Both the position numbers and the translations under genes were made by a program. A stretch of 64,000 bases of DNA from Luidia sarsii (Eukaryota; Echinodermata; Asteroidea; Paxillosida; Luidiidae). The notes below the pieces were generated by a model, which worked only from the letters and a program-made list of their open reading frames with translations, was not told the origin of the DNA and did no database searches. The stretch covers positions 13,148,929 to 13,212,928 of the forward strand of contig OX465110.1 in NCBI GenBank assembly GCA_949987565.1, read 5' to 3'. Below, piece after piece: positions 11,501 through 23,500 of the stretch (within the stretch, counting starts at the first letter, position 1; every line of letters starts with the position of its first letter).

Positions 11501-14500
11501 ATTCCGTAATCAACTCATCGTAATCAACTCATGTTGTCTGTTTTCTCTCTGTCCACTGGATTTACAGGCATGTCAAGTGAGGGCGCTACACAGGGCAACA
11601 CCAGTGGCCGGTGGCCATGGTCTCGCCGTGGTAAGTTGGGGAGGCAGAGGCCCATACTGTAATGGAATGGCATTAAGCAGCCACCATAGCCCTGTTGTAT
11701 GATGTTCTAATGGGTTGGATAAGACTTGTTGAAGGTTTGCATGGTGAAAAAAATGGGTTATTGATAAAGAGCTTTCAGTGAATCCCACTTCTGACAACAT
11801 GTTTTAAAGCTGCATCCTTTTTGTGTGATCCCTTAGCTGCTATATACACAGGTTTACACTGATTGGTTATTTGCATCTGAATGAAAGTGGGGGTGTGATC
11901 CTTTGAGATAAACAGCAGTTAATGGTTGAATTGCTTCTGACTTGCACCCTCGCTCCGGCAAAGTCTAGTTGACTAAAATTTAGAGGCCACCATCTAAGGG
12001 CTGGATAGCTCAGATGGGAAGAGTGCTGGTACGCAAAACCAGAAGTCTCATCAGATTCAAATCGTGGTCCAGTCCAAATTTTCTTTGCCATATTTTTCAA
12101 TTTGTCCGAAAAGTTCCCAGTCATTTTTTTTCCCGTCAATTTCTTTAACGATTTCAAGTTGTCGGGTGTGTAGGAACACTCACTGTATTTGGGATGCTCG
12201 GGTTAAGTTCAAGCTCTTTTCTCCTACTCACTACTTCCTCCCTCTCGATCAACGCTCTCACTCTGCTCCCATCCCCTCATTGCAGCATCGAGACACGGCG
12301 GAGAACAACCAAAACACTCCCTTCAAGTTCACTGAGGAGAACCTGAAGGTAGGTTAGCAATGTAGGACCGTAACTCTTTCTTAAAATAAAAAGCTTTCCA
12401 GGTGGGCCGCATGACTTAAATACAACAACAACAAAAACTGTTGCAAACTGCTCACCAACTAAAATGACCTGCGATACGTAAATCTCACAAGTTAAAGGGC
12501 CTGACGTTTCGATCCTAGCAGGACCTTTCTCAAAGGCTTATAATTCTAACAGGTCTGGCAATTGCTTTGCACTGGCCCTCTATTCATAGTGGGCTTCTTG
12601 TAGTCGTGATTAAAGATGGACACTGAGCACACCGCAATGAGCCAAGGCTAATTTTCTCCCCCTTGTTATCCCTTCCGCTCCCTCCTTCTCTTCTCCCTCT
12701 TCCTTCTCTTCCTCCTCTTATTATTCCCTTTCTTCTAATCGTCGCTACTTCTAATCGCCGTTCTCCCTATTCTTTCTCTTCTCCTTCCTCCATCTCCACC
12801 CACTCTCTTCTCCTCCCTCTCCTCTACTTACTCTTAATCCTCCTCCTCCTCTCTCTCCTCCTTTTCCTCCTGCTCCTGCTTCTCCTCCTCTCCCTCCCCT
12901 TCACCTCCTCCTCCTCCTTCACCTCTTCTTTTGTATCCTCATCCTCCTCTTCTTACTCCTCATCCTTCTTCCCATCCTCCACTCCTTCCATCCTTCTCTC
13001 TTCCTCTTTGTCTCTTCCCCTCATCCTTCTCTCCCTTCTCCCCTATCCTCCACTCTTCCCATTCGCCCTCCCTCTCTTCCTCCTTATCCCCTCCCCTCCT
13101 CCTCATCCTCTTCCTCCTTGCCCTCCCTCTCTTCTCCTTCCTCACCCACTCCTCCTTTCCTCCTCCCTTACCATCCCTGTCATCTCTTGCCACCTCCTCC
13201 CTCTCCTCTCTCCCTCTCTCCCCCATTCCCTCACTCTTTCATCCTCTTTGTCCACCCCTCTCCTCCCCAACCACCCTCGACCTCCTCTCTCGCCACCTCC
13301 TCTGCCTCCCTCTCCTCTCCATCTCTCCCCCATTCCTTCACTCTTTCCTCCTCCTCCTCACTCCTCCTCTCCTCCCTTACCATCCCTGTCCTCTTCTCTT
13401 GCCACCCCTCCTCCCTCTCTTGTCTCCCTCTCCCCCATTACCTCATTCTTTCCTCTTGTCCACCCCTCCTCTCCTCCCAAATCACCCTCATCCTCCTCTC
13501 TCGCCACTACCACCTCCTATCTCTCCTCTCCCCCTCTATCCCCCTATTCTCTCACTCTTCCCCTCCCTCCCCTCCTTGACCCCCGCAGAGAGTGAAGGAC
13601 ATAGTAGCCAACTACCCAGAGGGTCACTCCGCGGCGGCGGCCATCCCCGTGCTGGACCTCGCCCAGAGGCAGCACGGCTGGCTGCCCCTGTCCGCCATGC
13701 ACCAGGTGGCGGACCTCCTGGGCATGCCTCACATGAGGGTGTACGAGGTGGCCACCTTCTACACCATGTTCAACAGGTGAGTCCCTCAGGCTTTGCATTC
13801 AAGTCGCGACAAACATCCAGTTCCCGAGTCCAGAGTCACTTCTCCCAAGTACAAGTCCTTGTACGGAGCCATCCACAAGTCCAAGTTATGGCCCTTTCCT
13901 CAAAAAAACGGCTTAGGCTTTGGCTCCGGCTTAGCCACTGTCATCCAGAACCTGAAATCATCGGCTGGAGCACTTTGTTAGAAGTTGAATCATTGGATGC
14001 TTTTTCAAAACGCAATACAGGAGAAAGTCGCTATAACGAACATCCCGGAATCCATGAAAATTGTTCGATATAGCGGTCGTTCATTATAGCAGTTGCGGCC
14101 ACATATTTTGTACTAAAAAATCGGAACCCAAAGGGCATATGTTTGTTATAGCCGAATGATCGGTATATCGGCGTTTGTTATAGTGATGTCCCACTGTACA
14201 ACATTCACAAATGAAGTCAAAGTCCTCATGAAGTCAAAGTTTTCATGCCTTGTCCTTTAGAACGGATGAAAGAAAGAGAGACAGAGCCTGAGCCGGGTTC
14301 TGGAAAAGGGTCCATTTGTTGTCGTGACTCAAGTTTTAGGCCGAGCCAAGGGAAAGGGGGATTGGATTTAGTGATTTTAACCAGTCATGAAAAGTGCCCA
14401 AGCTTTTGTAGAAGCAACTGCTTCATCAGTCGTTGCTATGAAAGCTTACGCACCAACTGAACAACCCAGTTGAGAAAAGTGACCAACATGGTCGATTTCA

Positions 14501-17500
14501 GTAAACACATCATAACTTACGATGAATCGCAAGGGAATGAGCCGTGCACAAAGACCACAATACGTATCAGTACTTAGGATGGGTTATCCATCGTAAGTTG
14601 AGTTATGATGCATCATAAGGCTTTGTGAAATCCACCCCAGGCTTTTGTAGAAACAACCATCTCATCAGATAAAAATTGACTGCATGTGGTGCAGGCCGTC
14701 AGATTGCAAGCTGAAGCACTCTCCCAAATAGTTGATCTTCCCGTGCTGTCCCTACCCTTCATTGGTTAGACTCGGGCGTCAATCCATGCTTGATAAGGCA
14801 TTCAGTGTACGCGCTACGATTGTATTCGCAGGAGTCCCGTGGGCAAGTACCACATCCAGATCTGTACCACCACGCCCTGCATGCTGCGCGACTCTGACTC
14901 GATTCTGGACGCCATCACCAGCAAGCTGGGTAAGTTGCCTGAACCGACTGCCGTCTCCCCCTACCCACCCTACAGCCCAGCCTCCCGTAAAGGACTAATG
15001 GCTGCCCATCGCCCAAACCTGATGATTTGTAGTAGAGAGGTTTGGCACGCGAACCGATACACGTATGCATATGTTTTGCTATCAGTGCCCGTTCCTGTTC
15101 CGCTATTTTGCAATTACAGTGTATTGGTGGCGCTGTTCGCAATCCCAACACTGTATATTTCAATATAGCCAATAAAAACCACTCATATCTTGCGTATTGC
15201 TTTAACCACTTCGCGCCGGGGGGGTTTTCAGCGCCGATGACTGCCATACAGGTTTTTTTTAACAATGCATCATCTTCAAATCTCGCTAAAACAATCGGAA
15301 CAATATATTTATGTGAAATAAATCGATAAGAGTATACTATGGGTACAAGAGAGTAAAACCTGGCACAATTCGGACGTCGTTGTGGCTTTTGTCAAGAGAT
15401 TATCCGTTCGAAAAAGGGCCCTTTGTGCATCGTCAATGGACCGTAACGGACGTGTGTGTGCGTGCATGTACGCTGCTGACAATCCCTGACCGCAGACTCC
15501 AGCCTCCACTCCAGGCAGTCAAATCTTTGAGTTGGTCGGCCACAAACGAGTGTACAGATTACGGTAAAGAATGTGGGGGGAATTCCAATGCCAGACCGAC
15601 GACCGTTGGGCTGTGTGGCATGCAAAGACAATGTCCCCCGTGTGCTTTCAGCTGCAGCGCGGTATCCCTTGATCCTCCACAGTAAAAGTCCCACAATTGC
15701 ACAATAACTGCTGCTAATCTTGCAATTCATGTGGCAACTTGCGTCAAAAAGGGTCTTTGTACTGATTCGTATTGCTTTGTTCTAAGCTGAAAAGAGTCTT
15801 TGTTTAGAATGTGGACAATAGTGGTGCCCGGATTCGGAGGGCCCCGTTACATAGGCAATCCAATTGACCTCCGGATTCGGAGGTCCCAGCGCGAAGTGGT
15901 TAAGCCTTACGCTTTGCACCTCCCACACAGGACACACACTGTATACTGCAATTTACCACAGTGCCCACAGGGGTGTAGGCTCACATACCACAGGTCACCA
16001 CAAAAAACCTGCTGTGGAATGTCCTGGTGCATGGCCCTTATCCTCCCACAGGAAAAACCAGGTGTGGTTAATTGTGGTTTCAATGACGGTTAGGGAGAAT
16101 CACTTAAATGATTACTGAAGATAGAACTTCTCTTGTGTTAACAGTAAAAACAAATTCACAGTACAGTAGCAATGCATGCAGCATATTTCATACACGTTTT
16201 GCCTAGCACTGATGGCCAATGTCCAGACCATAAACTTGAAATAGCGCCACCGCTTGTCCAACTTTGTCCAGTCTCAGTGCTGAAAAATAAAAAAACAACC
16301 CAGCCCGTTCTCTGCCACAGCGCGAGCTCTGCATCACCTGCGAAATATATTACCCGAGATACAGATATTTTTTTTATTTTTTTAAAAATAATAACAATAC
16401 ATTGAAAGAAGTGTTGCTTAGTAACGCCCTGAGGATTAGGGGTGATGATTTGGACAGGCGCCAAGTAATGAGCTGTGACAAGATTGGAGTGGAGATACGG
16501 TGTGTCAAAGATGCCTTCATTGCATCGTGGGTAGAATTCCCCGGTCTGCCATATATTTTTTTATGGGCTAGTCTGAAGTCACTGGACCCAGCAAGCAAGG
16601 GGGTAGGGGCGGTGGGGAGACATTGAGAATTTGAGATGGTGCTGGATCGGGGCAATGTTCTGAAGTGAAATTAGGAGTGGCATCCAACAGTGCCATTGGC
16701 CTCGTACGGCAGTGCTCGAATTTCAGACAAAAATGGACTGCACAACAGGACTAGTAACTGAAGACTCTTACCGGACCTCAAGTATTTTTTTACAAGACCT
16801 GTGCCATAAAAGAGAAGAAGAAAAAACCCCACAAATTTTGCATGCAGTGAAAGGAATTCCATTGGTTTGGTTTATACTTCCCATGTCTACATAGTACATA
16901 CACATTACATATGTGTTTATTTATTTATTTATTTCATTTTTCGGGATACATGTACAGCATTCACATCACAGCACACAAGTGAGAATAAAGTGAAAACAGA
17001 AATAAATCAATAAAAAGGCCCACAACAAACAAACAAACAAACAACAGCAACAATAACAGAAACAACATCCAATTACCGTAAAGGGGAATAAAACCCAGAG
17101 AAAAATGTTGGCTTATCTGATTGGACGTTAAAAACAACCTACAATTACCTATGTGCTACTCACCTACGAGTTTCATAAAGAGGGAAAAATCATGGGAATT
17201 CGATGGTCGAATTCGCGTTCCCGCAAACTGCTATCTTTTTGAATGGCCCGCAAGTCACTGCAGGGGGTATGACATCGCAACGGAAAACTCCCGCATGGGC
17301 CGGGACGGATGTACCCCAGTAGCACATACATGTGTAGGTAATTGTAGGTTGTTTTTAACACCCAATCAGCCAACATTTTTCACTGGGTTTCATTCCCCTT
17401 TAACTCCCGCAGGATTGCCCAAAAGAAACTAATTTCTGTCAGTTGGGCAACCGTCAGCTTGGAGATGAACAGTCGGTGTGCTCTCATACTGAGTGTCTGT

Positions 17501-20500
17501 GCGTTCGTGAGATTATTTTGATTTCCCACTTGCGCTGTTTGTCAAGTCTGACCGTAGCTGGTGGGTTGGGTTTGGGCTTAGCCTTACATTTTTCATATTT
17601 GTTTCTGTTAGTTTCATAACTCTTCCTTCCTTCCTTTGTTTGAGTATTATAACAACTTCAAGACAACACTTGAAGACTAACCAGCTTACATAGAAACGAG
17701 AACTTCATCGGGTGTTCTCTGATGAAGTTGTTCTTGCTGCGAAAGCTTACGCAGTCTTTCCGACTGGTTAGTCTTCAAGTGTTGCTGTCATTCATCAGGT
17801 TCTGTAGACTACATGTACATGTATGTAGCATGGCTGCCTTCACAGTTCACACATCTGTGAGTTTCCATGTACTTAGTAGACTGACTGATACTGTAAGTGA
17901 ACACCACAGGCTGTTGGAACTCGGTGCATTCCCTAATCAAACCCTATCCCCCAATCCCATTCATTAGCAGACATAGACACACATGCACACGATCAAACAC
18001 GCACACGATCAAACACGCGCTCACTCAAACACGCGCGCACACGATCTTACCAACCCACCAACCAGCGCATAGGACCCAATGCATATACCGGTAGATCAAT
18101 CCGATGCGTTTATTAAAGTCTCCACTTACGGTAAGACGAGTCCCCTTGCACTAGATCCACGGGTTTCTTTCCTCCCCAACCAACCCATCCCCCCCCCACC
18201 ACCATATCACCGCAAATACAGAAGCGTCTTCTACCGCGTGTAACTCTTTCCTTGGCTACCCAGGATTTGGGTCAGACGGGCCTGAAATCAGATCAGAAAT
18301 GGGTCGCGCAGTGCGGGGGTAATCTCAGTGGGGACAATTTTCGGGCAGAGGTTCTGCCGCTCCCGTTGGCACACCCCCGGGGGACGTAGGAATGGGATCG
18401 AGGGCTGCAGGGATGGGTTTGGGTTTTTTTGGGGGGGGGGAAGCAGTGCATTGCACTTTGGGCGAGCAGTAAAAGGTAACTCTTCGCTGAAATCTTAAAA
18501 TGGGTCTCTGCTATCAAAACTGCAAAAAGGGAAAAATTATTTTGTCGAAGGCCTGATTTACCAATCCCAGTAGGACCTTACTCAAAGGCAGAATGCCTTT
18601 GGTCTTTTCATGTGGTAATCCCTTCCCCACTCCCCTGCCCTTTCGTTTTGATCTCAGCCTTGTCTGTCTGCCAGCTTTCGGCCTTTTTCCTTGCTCTGTC
18701 TGTCATCCCCGCCCTGTTGCCTAGAGCTCCCCCTTTCCGATCCGTCTCTGTCCTTGTCCTTCTGCCTAAGTCCCGCATATAATCCTGCTGAGTAAGAGTG
18801 CTGAGATCGCAAACGTTGGGCCCTCTGAATCCGCAAGTCCACTCATCAAATCTCGAAAAGTAATGGGCCCTGGTGGAAGGTTTGCGGTGACACCATGTAC
18901 ATTAATATGTACAGTAATAAGTCTTGAAGGTTTGAATGGTGTTAATAGTGGAAGGTTTGCGGTGACACCATGTGCATTAATATGTACAGTAATAAGTCTT
19001 GAAGGTTTGAATGGTGGAAAAGCTTAGTGGAAGGTTTGCGGTGACACCGTGTATATCTCTTCTCTTTCATGAAGTGTGGCTCTTTTTTTCAGAGCTACAC
19101 TTCTTGAAGAGAAGAGATATACACGGTGTCACCGCAAACCTTCCACTATACATGTCTTCTCTTTCAACAAAGTTTTGTACCCACCATGCAAACCTTCAAG
19201 TCTAACCTAATGGACCCTGACGTGTCGATCCCAGCGGGACCTTTCTCTGGGGCTTTCTGCCTTTCTGCACTTTGGTCATTCAGTCAGTAAACTTCTTCTT
19301 TTTTCCACCATGGCACATGGATTCCCAGTGGAGATATCGGGGTTCTCCCTACGTACAGACTAGCGTATGGGATCGATTTTCAGGCTGCTCACTTCCAAAA
19401 CATTTACCTCACAAATGTTTTCGTCCAATACGCTGGACTTGGTACCTGCATAAGAAAACAGAAAGTGGCACTTGGTCTATGCCCACACTATCATCGATCC
19501 AGAGGAGTTGAATTTTCAAATTTACTTCTTTCCATCCCCCCCCTCGAATAAGAAGGTGCCAGTCTTCACAGATGTCTCCGTACACAAGATTGTTTATTCC
19601 GCACAAACATCGTCCTTCGGCATCCCTCCGAGGACTCTATTTTTTTCATATTTATTTTGTGTGTGTGTGTGTGTGCTCGTAGTCGATTTGATCAAAAAGC
19701 CGCACGCTCGACAAATTCAAGGGGGGGGGGCGCTGGATCATTCCATTGCTGTATGCAGGGGGTGAAGACTCGCTGAAGGGAGGGGAGGAGGGATGTAGGG
19801 TCAGCCGTCAAATCAATCGCAAAAATTACGATTGATTTCTCTCGTAATGAAATAGCGTCATGCCCTTTAAAAAAAAATAGCGCCCATCAAACCTGTGTCC
19901 CGGTAATTTATTTATTTTTGTTTCCATTTAATTTTGTAAATTGTCTGCAGTCATTATCATTATTATTTTTGTGGGTGGGACGAGAAGAATAGCTCAGAGT
20001 CATTTGCCAAGGAAAAATAAAACAATTAAAATGCCTTGGAAACATTGAACCAACAGACTAAACGAAAGTACGTACTCTGTGTGGCTTGTGCGTGCCAAAA
20101 ATGACAATCTTTTGTTTGGTATTGTGAGTTTGTTTCTGGGTTTTTTTTGCCTGAGGGAAAAATCCAGTTTGTGTTTATCCACATTATTTCCTTCTGGTTT
20201 CCTTGGAAGATGATGCTCTCGTTGTTTGTTGATGATGCACCTTGGTTTGTTTGTTCTCATCTCTTTTTGCTGAGCTGTCTGTCTGTCTGTCCGTCTGTCC
20301 ATCTGTCTTTCCGAGGTGATGTTACTTGTCCCATTTTAAGTCCAGTGGAAGCGGCCCGGGTAAATTTCCTTTCGGTTGATTTAACCGAGCCGAATGGTTA
20401 CTTTTACCGGCCAACCTCTTCCCAGTCAAAATGACCTGGTACACTGTACATCATGTAAAGTTTAACCGAACCGATTAGTCCAGTGGAAACGCACCACTCG

Positions 20501-23500
20501 GTCAAACGTGGCGTCCGACTTATAACCTAACACATACGTGTACATGAACTGTGCACAAAATCTGCTTCGTGTCGCGCGCTAAATGTACGTGTATGTTGAC
20601 CTAATCACGCGCGATACCGACGTCATTTTTTTGTAATCTTAAAGGTCACACACAGCGCCCACATATTGCCAGCTTGGTTACTTTGACCATCATCTCGGTT
20701 AAATTGACCGACTCAAAGGTCCAAGTGGGAACGACGGTCAAATTTGATCACTGGAAATTTAACCATCGTCTCGGTAAAATTTTAGTACGGTGGAAACGCG
20801 GCGTACGTGTGTGCCCCTCTGTTTTCTTTGGAAAATGATGTTCCATTGTTTGTCGACACTTGACAATGTACAGTGTACATGTAGCTTAGCTTTTTTTTTA
20901 ATCGAAAACACATTTCTGCCTCACTGGGGTATTGAATAAATAGACACAGTGGTCAAACATCCTGGATTCTGTTTGCCTTAGGGACAGCTTGTGGCTCTAC
21001 ATTTCTAGAAACTGGATTGTGGATGTGTGTGTGTGTGTGTTCTCGATCCTTCATACAGGAATATGTGTCTAACCATGGCTCCATGGTCTAACCAAAATGA
21101 CCCAGATGAAGGTGTATTGGCACAATCAAGTAGTGCACACACCTAAGTGTGCATGTGCAGTCTTTTCAAAACTTAAACGCTGTGGCCACCTTGTGTGTGA
21201 TGTGATCCCTGGGGGGGGGGTGATCCCTGGAGATGTAACGGCAGTTAGTGCATGGTTAAATGCTCCTCACCCCACATGGCATGTACAGTACAGTACACCT
21301 ATTGTACATGTAGATGAAGGATGCCTGCCACCCATTGCATGACACAAGCAGTACGTTCTTAACCAGAGCTCCATGACCAGAGTGAAGGTTTTTGCTGTGG
21401 CACAATAGGCTTTACGGCAATGATATCTACACAGTAGGCCCATTTCTTTATGTGATACACAAAAATGTTGCAAACTGCTCACTGACTAAAATTACCAAAA
21501 TGCAAATCTCAAAATTTAGTGGGCCTGACGTTTCGAACCTAGCGGGATCTTTCTCAAAGGCAGTTGGCACCTTTGAGAAAGGTCCTGCTAGGATTGAAAC
21601 GTCAGTATTCTGGGATGCAGTGCAGTGCCTTCTGCCACACAGATTCTGAACCCACAGCTTGGGCTAGCTCAGTGGTCACGTGGTCAAGAGTAGACCTGTG
21701 CAGGGGTTAACAAGAATGAGTCGCTGGTTCGAATCCCACCCCAACCTGCTTGTGTTTCTCTATTCAGCAGGCAATCCGGCAAAGAGTTGACCATAGTATA
21801 GAGGTTTTTCAGTCGCATGCTTTTTGCTGGTCAGCATTCTATTCACGCGAATGTATGTGGATTGTGGAACGCGCGCACCTTTGAGTCATCAAAAAATGTC
21901 CAATGGAAAAACTCAGATTCAATATTTGCACATGCGCTTCCGCGAATTTGGACTCTCCTGCGGACATGCTAATTACTAGCCTTTTAGCGGTCAAATGACG
22001 TAATGTGAAAAACCTCTATATAAAGCGCTGACTATTATAAAGTGCTGACAGTGACTACACTGGATATAAAGCGCTTACAGTATTAATTATACGTCGTGTA
22101 GGGCAAACCCTTATCAAATGAGTGAAATGATTTTCTCCTCTTTGCAAAATCAAGCCAAAGCTAGAATCATGTATGGGTTTGACTCTCCCGAAGATCCAGT
22201 CACTCAGTCATGTTCGCTTTGCATCGCCCAGGCTACATTTTGTCACTTGTAGCAATCTGTAGTCGTCTTTCCATTTCTGTGATTTGTTGTCCCCTGGGCG
22301 AACGTTTTTCATTTCTTTCGTCAGTGGGGAATATGTGTACATGTCATGTATACATGTGTCCTTCCTTTGGGCATGGCCCAGTTCCTCAGTGAATGCCCTG
22401 ATTAATACAGATGGCAGTAGTTCACACTTCCCCAACGCAACGCTGTTCCATACAAATCAGACGCCATTTTCCTTGCACACTACACTAGCTAGCATGTGTG
22501 TGTAAATCACACTCGTACATGAACAGTCATTTTTGCATTCAGCCAAATTGCATACATGTACATGTACAGTGTATCACTAGCAGAAGGATAATGTGGGAAT
22601 GTTCTCGTACAATTTCCCACTACCGACACATCGAGACCCATTGTAAGAAACAAGTTGTGGGTTTTTTGTTCTAGGACTGCCCTGCCCTGCCCTGCCCTGC
22701 CCTGCCCTGCCCTGCCCTGCCCTGCCCTGCCCTGCCCTGCCCTGCCCTGCCCTGCCCTGCCCTGCCCTGCCCTGCCCTGCCCTGCCCTGCCCTGCCCTGC
22801 CCTGCCCTGCCCTGCCCTGTCCTGTCCTGTCCTGCCCTGCCCTGCCCTGCCCTGCCCTGCCCTGCCCTGCCCTGCCCTGCCCTGCCCTGCCCTGCCCTGC
22901 CCTGCCCTGCCCCGCCTTCCCTCTTCCCCTTCCCTTCCCCCCCCCCTTCCCTCCCTCCCTCCTTCCTCCCATCCTCAAAAGAAGAAATCACAACCCCCAA
23001 AGAAAAAACAAATAAGGAGAAAAAGCCTGCGATTCGTCCACAGTCCACACCACCCAAAGTGCCAAGAAAAATCTCGTCAGACTCCATAGAGTGCTTCTCC
23101 CGACGCACGTTCTCCACGTGAGTCCCTCCCCACCCATTGTATGCGGCCATCCCATCCTCTGCTATAATTGTGAATACATGTACATCACTCATCATTGTCT
23201 GCAGTAGCCGGCAATATTAAAAGGACAGGGGGGGGGTGGTTTCTTGCAAATAGATTTCACTCGGAATCGTTAATGCCCCCCTTTATACAGAAACCCATGC
23301 GCTTTATGGAAAAAAAAAAGCTTGACAATTCCCAATGAACACCCCCCAAAATGGAAAGAAATGCATTATATGATTATCCCAGCGAAGCCTTGTCAATCCA
23401 AGTTTTTGTTTTTTAGGGCCCGCAGAATCCGGCTTGGGGAAAAAGAAAATCTAATTGCCGCATGTCGTCGCACAAAGAGAGTCGTTAGCGACGTCTCTAT

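Noticed and set aside
12663..14073. Open frames of 310 and 380 codons over the CT tract
   Set aside because: Low-complexity translation; open in all three frames, which is a composition effect. NDUFV2 exon 4 uses one specific frame supported by homology.
20338..20805. Possible TIR element with CCAGTGGAA(A/G)CG words
   Set aside because: Words such as CCAGTGGAAGCGGCC and GGTGGAAACGCGG recur, but orientation and ends could not be resolved by eye.
22577..23195. Gly-Arg-Ala-Gln and Leu-Pro-Cys-Pro repeat proteins
   Set aside because: Both strands of the (CTGCC)n array are open; no supporting exon signals.
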